Source of the DNA: Aplectana chamaeleonis
Lineage: Eukaryota; Nematoda; Chromadorea; Rhabditida; Cosmocercidae
Direction: 5' to 3'
DNA length: 64,000 nucleotides
NCBI GenBank assembly: GCA_029168955.1
Contig: JAPDOI010000171.1
Location: forward strand, 496,001-560,000
Shown piece after piece: positions 22,453 to 34,338 of the stretch. Position numbers and translations under genes: made by a program. The notes beneath the pieces are model-generated. The model did not search any database, was not told where the DNA came from, and saw only the letters and a list, made by a program, of their open reading frames with translations. Numbering within the stretch: position 1 is the stretch's first letter; each line of letters opens with the position of its first letter.

Positions 22453-22936
22453 AGGCACAGGACACCCAAAAATTTAATTTTCAGATTTGATGCTTGTCTT
22501 GGAGAGAGTCACACGCTGATCACAGTGGTATCTATGAAATCGTCCAAGACCCCATATGAACAAAGTTATGGCTCCTTGAAAATGCCTTTAATTGGAGGGT
22601 GAAAAATCGGTGGACGAGTTGTCTCATGCCTGTATTTCTCTTCAATCGTAATCGTTACGCGAAAGCAAGCCAGGATAAGGAGATAGCCCGGCAATGGACT
22701 GAAGAACAGAGACTTGTGGGAAATTACCCATCCATATAGCCGCTATCGAGTTTGAAAATCAGGAAGGGGGTCGGGCCTGTGGTGGTGAGCGAAGGGGGTC
22801 GGGCCTGTGGTGGCCGCTTATATCTCGCTTATTTGGAGGAATTGAGACCTCGCATTTGGCACGTGTTATACAGTAGCGGTCTTCTACACAATTACATGAA
22901 AATCTCAAAATTCATATCTGAGGGTGTACTGTGCCT
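22453..22936. mobile_element. 484-bp TTAA-type MITE inside the RT of copy C
   Basis: It has the same length, ends (AGGCACAGGACACCC and GGTGTACTGTGCCT) and position as the MITE in copy B. TTAA flanks it at 22449-22452 and 22937-22940. The interior differs from the copy B element by only a few bases. Confidence 0.95.
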
Positions 22937-24265
22937 TTAACAAAGGCATTTGACGCTGTCAATCTAGGCCTACTATCAGAGAGTCTGTTGAAGTCTACCA
23001 TTAGGCCATGGCAGAAGCGGTGGATAACTGCCTTCACTAAAGGACGTCGGGAAAATGTGCTATTCCAGGCACATGTTTCCAATAGCATCCCCATCGCCGC
23101 TGGTGTCCATCAAGGAGGAGTTTTATCGCCAGCACTTTTCAGTTTATATCTAGAAGATCTGCCCGTTCCCCCTCAAGACATCAAGGTCGTTGCATACGCG
23201 GATGATATTGCTATTCTGTGCCGAGATCGCGACATTAAGGTAGCCGCCATTAAGGTCAATGACTACTTGGTCGAGTTGAAATGTATCTTCGATCGCAAAT
23301 TGCTCACAGTCTCTGCATCCAAATCATCCGTCACCGTCTTTTCCACTGATAATGCAGAGCATAGTTCCCATCCTATGGTGAAATGGGACGAAACTCAATT
23401 GCCGGCCACCCGATTCCCCAAGCTACTTGGACTTGTGTTGGATCCTTCGTTGAAGTTTCATAAGAACACTGAGCAGAAGCAATCCACAGTGAAAACAAGA
23501 CTCAACGTCCTGCGTGCTCTCGGTGGAACATCCTGGGGATGCAATAAAGAAACGATCCTGACCACGTATAAGGCTATTGTGCAACCTGCCTTGGAGTATG
23601 CTGCGCCAGTCTGGCAGCACATCGTGTCGGACACCCGTTGGTCCAAGCTGCAGCGCGTCCAAAATTGTGCTCTGCGAATTGCAACAGGCTGTTCTAAAAG
23701 CTCTCCAATTGAGCACTTACACACTAAAGCTCGCATATTGCCAGTGAGAGAACACTGCCAGTTCCAGGCGCAACAAATGTACATTAACATCGTGAGGCAG
23801 CCGAATCATCCATCGCGAAGAGTACTAAACCCGGTGAGAGAGAGATGTATGAGAAAGCCTTTCGCTGTTGCTCCGTCGAAAGTAGATGTGCAGACATGGA
23901 CCGAAGCACAACAAGAACGCCTCCTTCTCTTGCGCGCGGAGCATACCCGATTCGTGAAGGAACACTTGAGCAGAGTTGCCATAAACTCCATCCTGGGAGT
24001 CGCACCTCCGAAGGTCAGCGAGACAGAGATGGAACATGGCAGGCGTGCCAGGTGCACCCTTGCATCGTTACGCTGTGGACACTCCCCCATGCTTATGTCA
24101 TATTTGCATAGGATTGACAACAGCAAACCTGACGAGTATCCTGATTGCGGTAGTCAAGGGCATGCTACCGCGCACCTGTTCAATCGCCCGAAGAGACCGA
24201 CTACATTAACGACAATGGATCTGTGGACGAACCCACTGCTAGTGGCCGAGTTTCTGAACCTATGA
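22937..24265 (+). pseudogene. copy C RT palm and C-terminal domain (open frame)
   Basis: A fully open frame from KAFDAVN through GGVLSPALFSLYLEDLPVPP, YADD (23195-23206) and the thumb to the C-terminal finger, ending LVAEFLNL. The finger has YPDCGSQGHATAHLFNR, so both the first and last Cys of C-x2-C-x8-H-x3-C are lost compared with copy B. The MITE separates this half from the rest of the RT, so it could not be made as a working enzyme. Confidence 0.9.
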
Positions 24266-24479
24266 CAGAACCTCCTTCTATGGCTGCAAAGAAGAAGGGC
24301 AGACGGAGACCGAGGCGTCGTGCGCCCCGCTCGCGCCTCGAGGGATGTGAATTACGTTTTATAGAGGGTACAAAGGAATGATCTCGTTCTCTCAGTTTGC
24401 GGAGCTCACAAGTTGAACCTGGTGATTCCCGCGCAAAAAGGGTGTGCCATGAACCTCACTCAAGTCTGGCACTATTTAA

Positions 24480-25043
24480 TCGGTTCTCCATTGAGAAGTC
24501 ATGGAAGATCCTTTTTACCGATCTGTTGCGAAGGAAATGATTTTTGATGATGATGAAGATGAAAAAAGGAAAAATTTTCGATTCCTCAAAACGGCGTGCT
24601 GCACCGTGTACGCTGGGCTGCCAGTTTCCAGTCATTTGTCCAGAATGTTCTCAGCAACTATCCTGTACTACTTGAAAGTCTGAGAAGACTTCATTTGAAT
24701 CTTGATGCCACTACGAAAATGCAAAATCGCGCCAAAGTAGCACTTGGGGTGATGAGAGATGATAGAACATTTATCGTACTGCAACATGTGAACGCTACAC
24801 TCCATCATTTGGCCTCTGTTTCTGAAGCTGTCCAAATGAAGAGACCCTGTTCGTAGACTTCGTTTTCCGCTGGCGACGTCTCAATGCTGAATTCGAAGGG
24901 AGCGGAATGAGGACAGAAGTAAATACCTATTTGATAGAGAGTGGCATTCTAAAGTCACCAGGAGGTAGCGGAAGAGCAGAAAAACTCATTCCTGACTACT
25001 TTTTCAACTATCATCCTCGCTTGGACGCACCTGATCCATTGTA
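24480..25043 (+). pseudogene. possible hAT-like transposase fragment
   Basis: A frame beginning near 24590 reads VLHRVRWAASFQSFVQNVLS, then NYPVLLESLRRLHLNLDA and VALGVMRDDRTFIVLQHVNA. The RW-A-F-x6-NYPxLL pattern recalls the region before the C-terminal dimerisation part of hAT transposases. A second frame (24501-24683) starts with acidic MIFDDDEDEKRKNF. The frame breaks at 24856, and more open sequence follows (LNAEFEGSGMRTEVNTYL) to about 25043. The family call is an inference from a short pattern and is weak. Confidence 0.3.
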
Positions 25044-25589
25044 GCGCACCCAGCAGTACAAGATGGTCTGTTACGATAGTTCACTCTGTTCCCTCGCGCG
25101 CTCGTGCGGAGCGAGTGCAGAGAGAGCGAGAAAGTGTGAGAAGGAGACGCAGCGTACGCGCGGAGACGCAAGCGATGAATGGAAATAAATTTCACTCGGA
25201 AACAGAAGATAACTGAAGTTATTATCCATTGTTCATTATCTTTATTAGAACCTGCCCAACTCTTTATATGAGTTATTTTGGGAGTAAATTCAGAGCTTCG
25301 CTATTCTCCTGTTCTACTGAGTCCCAACAGCTTTCGCATGGCGACCGGCCGGGGGCCTGCGGCTCCCCCCTCCTGCAGCCCAGGGTTGCGGCTCCCGTGG
25401 ATACCGAAACAGGGGGTGCTTCACCTTGGTTCGCACACGCACGCTAACGAACAGTAAATTTCAAACTGAAGTAGAGGATACCTGCAGCTAATTGTTTCGG
25501 ACACGTATGTTACCACCAAAGAGAGGAATCGTCGGCTCCGGCCCGACAACTATTTATCAATATCATCGAGTCACCGAACCTCCCATCTT

Positions 25590-26230
25590 GAAGAGTGCTT
25601 AACCCCGTCAGAGAGAGAGAGAGAGAGAGAGCCATCAGAAAGGCCATTGTTATACCCCACTACAGGCCTATCGCGGTCGCAGAGCACTGCTACGTCGCTG
25701 TCGCTGAGGGCCAGCCGTCGCGGCGCTCAAGGCCAAGAAACACCCGGCACGATGCCGGATTTGGCTGGGTCGATGTCGCTGACACCCATCGCAGTGCACC
25801 GCACTGCGACGGACAGCCGCGACAGCGACCGATTACCGCACGGTTTCCACATTTCAGGCATGACATCCCATTCCGAGCCAGCGACCGCGACAGGTGCTGC
25901 AAACTCTTCTTGTCACAGCATTTTTCTACTGTGTGGGTCTGGTCCCGGCACGATTCGTAACAGTTGACCGCACTTGTCGTGGTCGCAAAGTTTTGGTATA
26001 ACAATGGCCAAAGACTTTCGTCATTGCTCCTAACAAAGTCAGTTTGCAAAGATGGCACATTTCGCAGCAAAAACGATCCCGTCTGGTGCGCAAGGAGCAC
26101 ACTCAGTTCGTATGGTCTGATCTGGAATAGGCGGCCATTAACCCTATACGAGGTTTAGCACCGCTCAAAGTCGCTACTTCCGAGCCTCAACCAGGAAGGA
26201 GGTCTAGATGCACACTCGCACATGGTCAGG
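25590..26230 (+). pseudogene. RT C-terminal relic split by a MITE
   Basis: The text AGTGCTTAACCCCGTCAGAG, an AG-expanded tract, then ATCAGAAAG matches the region encoding LNPVRER..RKPF in copies B and D. After the insertion at 25642-26009 the match resumes with GCTCCTAACAAAGTCAGTTT and proceeds towards the C-terminal finger, ending near 26230. Several frameshifts are present. Confidence 0.8.
25642..26009. mobile_element. 368-bp MITE with 15-bp perfect inverted ends
   Basis: GGCCATTGTTATACC at 25642-25656 is the exact reverse complement of GGTATAACAATGGCC at 25995-26009. The interior is rich in self-complementary GTCGCTG/CAGCGAC words. It interrupts the RT relic, with an apparent AAAG duplicated at the borders. 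Confidence 0.88.
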
Positions 26231-27670
26231 CAGACCGTTGTCCGGGACCTCGACAAAGCTACGTCTCGCCCCCCCCCCTTGGAGATCAAAATTTTCGAAA
26301 AATGTTCGAAACTTTCACGTCCCCCTTAGGTCCTGAAAAAAAAGTTCAACAGTTTTGTGGTCAAAAATTCCAAAAAAGTATATTTCAACCTGGATTTTCA
26401 AAAAAAATAGTTACTGCACTTCTTATCCGGCTGATTAGCCTCGAGGAGTGTAGTTTTGATTTGTCCTTGAGCAACAATATCTTTATTGAGAAAGAAGTAA
26501 TTAAAATTGAGAAGTAATTAAAATACTTGTTTCTTGCTTGCATTAAGTTTTGTCGTAATCTTGATCGTGCAGTAAGCTAACAAAAAGTATGTAATGATCT
26601 AAAAATGACGCAATAGGTGAGCTTAAGCTGATAGGAATTTTTTGTAGTGGAGGAAATTACGGTGAGGATGTAGAACGTTCCCTAACTTTTAATGGATTCC
26701 AACCTCGGAATGGGCAAAATTGGTATATGCCGAGCATTATTCGGGGACGTTTTGGACTCTCCATAACAGCTCACTAATCATGAGGCTTCACGACACCTGA
26801 GTGCAAACCTAGTTAGATGGGGCCACTCAGGATACAAGGGAAGAATGAATTATACACAATCAAATTTTTAAGCATTTTGATGGAATTTCTGTAAGAACAA
26901 TTACTGATAGCACTATCATATAGCAGATAATACGGCAGAAGTCACGATTTTGACGGATAAGAAACCTCCAACTAGGTTTGTATCGAGACCTCCGGGTGGG
27001 TGGAACCTTTTTGTGGGTGTGTAACCCTTCACAGGTTGAAAAAAGTTTGAGTCCCAACTAGTTTTGTTCAAACAAAAGGTGTGCGAGGGCGGGTGGGAGA
27101 GGGGTGTCACCGGCGGTGGTTCTGCGTGTACTGTACTGCGCGACAGTGCCCCAGAAACCACCGCAGGTGGCGAACGCGGCTTGGCATTGGAGCGCGATAT
27201 TTTTCGGCTGCTCGACGCATTGGTAAGTAGAACCCTTTGCTCCGGAAAGCTCTGAATTGAGGAGTTTTCGAGCGAAATCGTGGTAGTGAGTAGAAGGTAG
27301 GCCAAAGATGGGAATTTTACCCTTAGGATGTTAAAACTGCTTTTTCTGAAAAAAATACCGTTGTCCAACTTTGGCCGCAGGCGCGGTTCTGGACAACGGC
27401 AAAACGTGTTTTAGGCAATTCCATTCGTGATTTCAAGGTGGTGGGAGGGTGTTAGGTATCAGTTTGTAGGAATTTCATGAAGAATCTGAATCTTTTTTTC
27501 AGAATTTTGAAAATCTGAAATTTTATAGGGGGATGTACGTTGTCCAAATTTCGAAGTGAAGAATTAAAGCGGTAATAGGCCCGATTAATGAATGTATTTC
27601 GTCTAAAAATTTGTTCTATGTACTGAAAATTCTAATGCTGCCTGAATATGTCTATTATATCCTTATGTAA
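26231..27670. other. gene-free stretch
   Basis: There is a C-run at about 26270 and a GC-rich patch at 27070-27240 (GGCGGGTGGGAGAGGGGTGTC). A 150-codon minus-strand frame at 26916-27368 has no recognisable domain. I find no RNA gene or repeat here. Confidence 0.45.
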
Positions 27671-27712
27671 AGATACTTTTCTTCTTCATTGCAGCCACTG
27701 AGAGGGGTTTCG

Positions 27713-28369
27713 TCACAAGTTGAGAAACTGGGCGACCAGCACTGGATTCGTCCACAAGTCTATTGTACCGAGCGTTGTTGGCTTCTTCGGACAATAAAAT
27801 AGGTGCTTAGTGTCGTGGCCTTGGTTTCCACAGTCCGGGCACACGTCAGGCTGGCTATTGTCGATCCTGTGCAGGTAATACATAAGCAATGGAGAATGTC
27901 CGCAGCATAACGAAGCGAGGATACACCTGGCGCGCCTGCCGAGCTCGGACTTGATATCACATACCCTAGGCGGCACATCACCGAGAATAGGGTTGACGGC
28001 TGCTTTGGCGAGATGATCCTTCTTGAACCGGGTGTGTTCCGCGCGTAAGAGACGAAGGTGGTTTTGATTCGAGTCGGTCCATCTCTGTACATTCGCTTTG
28101 TTCGGAGCATCGGCAACGGGCACTCTGATCGATATTTCTGTTACGGGATTTAAAAGTCTTCTCGACGGATGATAAGGCTGCTTAAGGACATTAATGAACA
28201 TCTGCTGAGCCTGGAGCAGACAATGCTCTTTCACTGGCAAGATACGGGCCTCGGCTTGATGGTGCTCAATCGGTGAGCTTTTTGCACATCCAGTGGCTAT
28301 TCGTAGTGCAGCTTTCTGAATTCGCTGCATCTTTGTCCGACACGATGTGCTGCCAGACATGTGCAGCAT
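27713..28369 (-). pseudogene. E1 C-terminal domain
   Basis: 218 codons cover the region after the RT palm: MQRIQKAALRIATGCAKSSP, then the conserved linker and the finger CPDCGNQGHDTKHLFYC (C-x2-C-x8-H-x3-C, intact), ending LVAQFLNL. It is the best preserved piece of E1. Confidence 0.9.
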
Positions 28370-30292
28370 ACTCCAATGCAGGCTGTGCAGGCTGCAGAAT
28401 AGCTCGATATGTCGTCAGGATTGTCTCTCTGCTGCAACCTCAGGACGTTCCTCCTAGAGCTCTCAACACATTAAGCTTTGCCTTGATAATTGCCTGCTTC
28501 TGTTCGGCATTTTTTTTAAAACTTCAGCGATGGGTCCAAAACGAGGTTTGGGAAATTCCGCTGTAGGCAAGAGGGCACCATCCCACCTGACAACAGGTTG
28601 GGCGATGTGTTCCTTCGGGTCAGATGTGAAAACCGAAACGAAAGACTTCGCCGCGGAAACTGTGAGCATCATACTATCGAGAAAAGTTTAAGCTCGACGA
28701 GATAGTCGCTGATCTTGTTTGCGGCTACCTGTATGTCGCGATTACGGCACATGATGGTGATATCGTCAGCATACGCAACAATTTGTATAACTTCAGGAGG
28801 CTCAGGTAGGATTTCAATATACAGGCTGAAGAGGGCAGGCGACAAAACTCCACCCAGCGGCACATCGGCTGCACAGGTATAGTATCGGAGACGTTATTCT
28901 GGAATGGCACTTTGGCCCGACGACTTTTCGTAAACGCTGCGATCCAACGCTTCTGCCACGGTTGTAGCGAGGACTTCAATAGTTTCTCGCACAAAAGTCC
29001 TAGGTTAACAGAATCCAATGCTTTGGTTAGATCGAGGCAACGGCCACTGTTCTAAGAGGCTTTCTGGTATTGAACCCATCGACCGCATAGCTGCTAATCT
29101 CCAAAAGGGCAGTGGTGGTGGAGTGAAACTTTCTAAACCTATGTTGATGTTGCTGTGCCTCATTCTGCTCTGGCAGGTCCCTTACGATTAGCTTCTCGGC
29201 TATTTTCGCGACCGGTGATAGCAGGCTGATAGGGCGATAGCCCCTCGCCGTGCTTTGCGTTTTGCCTGGCTTAGGCAGGGGTATCGCATTGGCGGTCTTT
29301 CATGCTTGGGGTAGAGCGCAGGTTCGGAAAGAAGTGTTGATGATATCTGCGATGATCGGTAGAAGTTCCGTGGGAAGCTTCTTCAGGATGGCTGCTGAGA
29401 TACCATCAGGTCCGAGAGCCTTCGAGTTCCGCATTTCCTTGATAGCCTTCTCCACTTGAGGAGGAGTAAAGGCCTCAGTAGCGTTCATCAGCGGCAGACG
29501 GCTTTGTTCTCTTCCCGTTCCTCTGTTTTGTACACCTCGCCTGGTACGTATGATGAAAAAAAAATTTGCCAAGAGCAAATGCGGGAGCCTTTCCTGATTT
29601 GAAGACGCTGTTATCGAACTCTATGGCGGAGTTCGGGGAGGGGGCGCACTCGCCAGATATCTTCCTCAATACTTTCCACGCCGTTGTTCCGTCGGCTTTA
29701 AAATTCAACCTTTCAGTGAACTTCTCCCAACTGTCTTTCTTGTGCTTGTCCAGATCCGTTTTTATCTCTTCATCCAGCTTGGCCTCCTCAGGGTCCAAAT
29801 GACTCTCAGCTCTCTTTTCATCTCTTGTTCTGATCTTCTGTAGAATCTCCCTGGTGGCCTTAGGGTAGAAACTTTTTACACGTCCTTCAGGTTATGGCCG
29901 CTTTCGTAGCCTTCCGGATGGCGTCAGATATGTGACGCTCTTTCTGGTGCACATCGCCATTCTATGGATATTCAGCTGCCTGGCGGAGTGCAACCTCTCT
30001 GAACAGGACCCGGTCAGCAAGGCCTAAATTGAGATAAGAACGTTGACGAATACAAGTATAAGGGGCAAGGGAGTTTGAGAGATCAATATGGAGAAAGACG
30101 GGAATGTGGTCACTGGAAAGAGTTGTGGAAGTGGATCATGAGCAAGCATTAGAACGGTTGGATGAAACGAGGCAGATGTCCGGGCTAGAAGGTCGGCCGT
30201 AGGAAGGGAGACGAGTAGGCTGATCATCGTTGAGGATAACCAGATCACACTCCTCAGCCCATTCCTCGACGTCTTCCCCTCTGGCGTCGGAC
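28370..30292 (-). pseudogene. E1 endonuclease end, linker and RT, decayed
   Basis: From high to low coordinates: endonuclease end and linker (30136-30292, EEWAEECDLVILNDDQPTRL), pre-RT (29475-29798, DLDKHKKDSWEKFTERLNFK), RT fingers (29300-29578, KALGPDGISAAILKKLP), palm pieces (28725-29018 and 28669-28863, with GGVLSPALFSLYI and YADDITI) and a later piece at 28463-28672. The pieces are in different frames. Confidence 0.85.
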
Positions 30293-30340
30293 TCAATCGC
30301 AGAACTTCTTCTTCTTCTTATCAGCCATAACAGAGCTCCC

Positions 30341-30560
30341 TCATAGGTGTAAAAAGGCAGCCACATTGCACGGGTTCTTCCACATATCCATAACTGTTAG
30401 AGAAGTCGGCCTCACAGGACATGGAAATAAATGAAATGAATCGTGCCCTGGGTTGTGGCAGTCGGGACATTCTTCAGGGATCGACGAATCGATCTTACGG
30501 ACGAAGGCCTCGAGGTATGAGGAGTGCCACAACGTAGACCTGCCAGGATGACGCGTGTAC
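30341..30560 (-). pseudogene. E2 C-terminal Cys/His finger
   Basis: In the next frame the protein would continue with RHPGRSTLWHSSYLEAFV and the intact finger CPDCHNPGHDSFHLFPC (C-x2-C-x8-H-x3-C), ending NVAAFLHL just before the tail. Two one-base-scale frame changes are thus the main visible lesions in E2, apart from the endonuclease substitution. Confidence 0.88.
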
Positions 30561-32845
30561 GTCTGGGTAGGTCCATTTCGCTGTCATCGGGGGAGGCACG
30601 TCACCAAGAATTGGATTTAGGGGAGCACTGGAAAGGTATTCTCTGACGAATCGGATGTGCTCCATCTGCAGCAGTCTGACGCGATTGAGCTCCGACGTCG
30701 CCCAACGTTGACGATCCAAGACAGAGACTGCAGCATGAAGTGGCGAGCGTATATGTCGGAAATGGGGACCAGATGACAGTAGGGGGGAATTGGGGTGTGT
30801 GGAATTCCTTACAATGCCAACATGGAACTGTTGCGACTGGAGTTGACAATGCTGCTTTACAGGAAGCAGCGAACACTCTTGATGTAGATGAGATACCGGT
30901 GTAGATCGAGGGCTTCCAGTGATCACGCGTAGAGCAGTGTTCTGTGCACGCTGAAGTTTGCTCCAAGAGGTTTCCGACAGGTGTCTTGACCATATTGGGG
31001 CTCCATATTCCAGCACCGGCTGCACCATAGCCCTGTAGGTGGTTCGCTGGATTTCCTTAGAGCTACCCCATGTAGTGCCTGCTAGCGAACGTAGGATGTT
31101 GTTACGTGTGTTGGCAGCAGCAGCTCGAATACGTGTATTTTCATGAAAACGTAGTGACGGGTCCAGGAATACACCGAGTAGTCGAGGGTGTTTTGATAAG
31201 GGCAGCATATTTCCTTCCCAAAGAACCTTGGGATGCAGCTTGTGTTCGGCTGTCGCTGTAGTGCACAAAGTAACGCTGGACTTCGTTGGAGAGACCTTTA
31301 GCTGCTTCGATTCCAGGAACTTAGCCACACTGACGAAGTATTTATTCATCTCAGCAGTGGCTCGATCGATGACAGGGTCAGTACAAATAATAGTGATGTC
31401 ATCCGCATATAGACATAAGTGGATGTTTGGTGACGGCTTCGGCACATCAGACAAATACAAAGAAAACAGGCTGGGAGATAAAACTCCTCCTTGTGGGACG
31501 CCCGCCTTCAGGGGCACAGACTTCGAGAAGTGTCCATCAAATTTCACACGAATGGAACGATTCTTGACAAAGTTATCAGTCCATCCTTTGCACCAGTCAG
31601 GAATAGTAGAATCCAGTATCGATTTGGACAGCAGAGGGATACTGACATTATCGAAGGCAGCGGTTAGGTCAACTGCCACGACTATACTTCTACCAGCTGG
31701 AGGTTTCATGTTGAAGCCAGCAATTATGTGTTCTGTGATGGACGTGAGGGCCGTGATGGTAGAGTGGGCCTTCTTGAAGCCATGTTGATGCACGTTATGT
31801 CGTAATGCTTCTTGGAGGTGCGGGTTAATAAATTTCTCCGCTAACTTAGCAATAGGGGACAAAAGGGAGATGGGTCGATGCGAAGTTGCTTGATCTTCTG
31901 GTTTGCCAGGCTTGAGGATCGGTAGAACAATTGCTTGCTTCCATCTAGCGCGAATGACACCTGTGCTGAATGACGAGTAGACCAGATCACAAAGTAGTTC
32001 AAGGTACTGTTCCGGCAAGTGCTTGAGATGGACGGCTGACACGCCGTCGGGTCCCTCGGCTCTCGAGTTCTTCATGGACTTGATGAGGGAAGACATCTCA
32101 GAGGCAGTTATGGCAGGTACATCTTGTCGGCTGAGCTTCCTTATAGAACGGAGAGTGAGCCTGTTGGAATGATCACGGCGGGACATCGCCGAAGCAAAGT
32201 GTTTTCCAAGTAGACATGCAGCCTTGAATCCGGACTCGAATTTCCCTGAAGGAAACTCCAGCATGTTGCGCTCCGCTGCCGATTTCTTTTCAGATAACCG
32301 CTTAAGTATGCTCCAAGTCTTCTTTGAATCAGTGGAGAAATTCAAGGATTCAGTGAACTCCATCCATCGCGTCCGCTTGTAATCATTCAATCTTTTGGTG
32401 ATCTCATCAGACAGTAGTTGAATGCTGGGATCTCCAGGATCAGCACGGCGTTTCTCGTCCCGTGATTCGATCAGCTCCAGGACATCTCTGGGAACGTTAG
32501 GATGAAACGTTCTAACGCACCCTGTAGTAAATGCAATTCTTGAGGCATTGCATATGGCATCAACAATGAACTTGTCTTTCTCATGAGCGGAGCCGGTAAG
32601 CGAATAGTAGGCTACCCAACTGAGTAACACCTCCTTAAACATGACCCAGTTAGCCTTACGATAGTTGGTGTACAATTTGCTACGCGAGCCTACGAAAGGT
32701 GCGAGGTGACTATTGAGTGACAAATCCAATGAAGCACATATGGGTACATGATCGCTGGCCATAGCTATAGCAGTGGACCACTTACAGGAAACAGCAAGAG
32801 AAGATGATACAAAAGTGACATCAGGAGAGAACGGCTGCCGTGGAC
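30495..32845 (-). pseudogene. E2 endonuclease end and reverse transcriptase
   Basis: This frame is open for about 780 codons after the frameshift. It carries the endonuclease end (ASDHVPICASL), a pre-RT region, RT fingers (NSRAEGPDGVSAVHLKHLP, KPGKPEDQATSHRPISLLSP), palm (AVDLTAAFDNVS, GVPQGGVLSPSLFSLYL, YADD at 31398-31409) and the thumb and linker. The RT has all expected motifs. A second frameshift between about 30560 and 30590 makes the frame end at 30495, before the finger. Confidence 0.93.
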
Positions 32846-33750
32846 GGAAGGCGAGTGGGAGCGTCCTCATTAATGGCAACAAGGTCACAATCCTCAGCAA
32901 AAAGCTCAAGTAGTTCCCCTCTGTCATCGGGATCTAGAGAGGAGAACCAGGATGTGGAGTGAGCATTAAAAGCGCCAGCCATGACAACAGAAGACGATGG
33001 GAGGGCAGAGTGTACAGAATGCAAAAATGGAGCGGGGTCAAACGAACTAGGACACGAGGAGACAGGGGGAATATAAACATTAACAATATCTATAGGGCAA
33101 CTTTGCAAAACAACATGAACACCAATACATTCCACAACATTATCATTAGGGAGAGCACTAAGATGAGAAGGTATAGAAGATTTTACAAACGTAGAAACGC
33201 CTCCACCATGAGATGTGCGAGGAAGGTGGTAAGACGTATAACCGGGGAGGCGGGGTAGGGAAGATGTTGGACTAAGTTTTGTCTCCTGAAGGAGAATGAC
33301 ATCTGGATGAGAGCGTTCAATGTACAATGTGAGTTCAGCAAGTTTGGCACGCAGGCCATTGATATTGAGTTGAAAAATGTCTAGACTATGAAGAGAAACA
33401 CTAGGGGGAGAGTTAGAGCAAGAAGTACAACAATAAGCAACAGTGTAGTCGTTATAGCTGGTTAACCCTGAACATTTGAGGTGTACCCAGCCGAGGCAAC
33501 CACCGCACTGGACGCTTGCATGTTGAGCCGATAATCCACAATGACAGCACGGATATCGTGGAGTATTGCTGCGTGGCCCTGGGTTCCTCTCAATGCCGGC
33601 TCGTAACAGTAGTATGCGGAGGAGTGCAGCAGCCAGCCATTTGCACTCCCATATAGAAAAAACTCCTCGTGGAGTTGTTGATGCCCGTTTGCTGAGTCTC
33701 CTTGATCTTGGTAGTCGACTCCACAGATCCACCACGCGTAGGTTGAGCAT
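32846..33750 (-). pseudogene. E2 N-terminal part: 2A-like motif, PHD finger, endonuclease
   Basis: Translation can start at the ATG at 33750, eight bases from the element 5' end and in frame with everything up to the frameshift. A basic segment is followed by a leucine stretch (WLAAALLRILLLRA) and GIERNPGP at 33574-33597, then a complete Cys4-His-Cys3 PHD-type finger (YPCCHCGL, VQCGGCLGWVHLKCSG, YCCTSC) and the endonuclease (FQLNINGLRAKL, LQETKLSP, GGGVSTFV). The normally invariant GDFNAH is GAFNAH, so a catalytic Asp is replaced by Ala. A missing base near 32846 (after PTRLP) shifts the frame into the downstream piece. Confidence 0.93.
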
Positions 33751-33848
33751 CTCGGATCCAATCGCAGAACAGAAAGTGTGAGCATTGAAGTCACCTGCAA
33801 AGACAGCTGATGGGCAGAGAGAGAGAGAGCAGTCATGCAACTGCTTAA

Positions 33849-34334
33849 AGGCAGTGTCCACGATAAAAACCATGTCTGATTTTTTGGTGGAAATCGGCAG
33901 CTGCGGGGCCTAGCGCAACCCTAATGTTGAAAAAAACTAAGAAAAATGAGCTTGGAACGGTCCCTTACGGCCTCAAAGTTAGACACCCGTCAGCTCGTCA
34001 CACCCAGATGCACTTTCCACGCCCACCGACGTGAACAAATGAATGCTCGAGATCGTGAGATGAGCGATGATTTCCGATCAATAGCCCCGTTCTTCCCTTA
34101 ATTCTCAACTTCTCTCTTTACTCAGGTCAGCTCGCATACATCGGCTGCAAAACACGGAAGTTATAAGCCTCGGACAACTCGTCCACCATGTTTCCTTAGC
34201 TCAATTTTTGAGGGACCATAACTCCATTTCCAAAAGGTCTTGTACGATTTCAGAGACATCATTGGAATCAGCATGGAGCCGTTTTCAAGATAGGCGGAAA
34301 AACAGAAAAACGATTTCCATCTTGAACACTGCCC
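33849..34334. mobile_element. 486-bp TTAA-type MITE inside E1
   Basis: It begins AGGCAGTGTCCACGATAAAA, ends TTGAACACTGCCC and has TTAA at 33845-33848 and 34335-34338. It splits the E1 endonuclease between LFLRAV and QLHDCSLS. The first 220 bases also occur, truncated, in both arms of the large inverted repeat (41029-41243 and 46731-46957). Confidence 0.93.
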
Positions 34335-34338
34335 TTAA

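Larger units (their letters stand above)
30306..33758 (-). mobile_element. nested full-length retrotransposon E2
   Basis: E2 sits inside the endonuclease region of E1 and is bounded by a perfect 12-bp duplication, CAATCGCAGAAC, at 30294-30305 and 33759-33770. Its 3' end is GCTGATAAGAAGAAGAAG-type tail at 30306 and its 5' end keeps CCGAGATG. At 3453 bp it is complete. It is a separate subfamily, clearly diverged from B, C, D and E1. It is the youngest insertion in this stack and is only lightly damaged. Confidence 0.95.

Noticed and set aside
26916..27368. A 150-codon minus-strand frame as a gene
   Set aside because: The composition is unremarkable, there is no recognisable domain and no splice or start signal of note.
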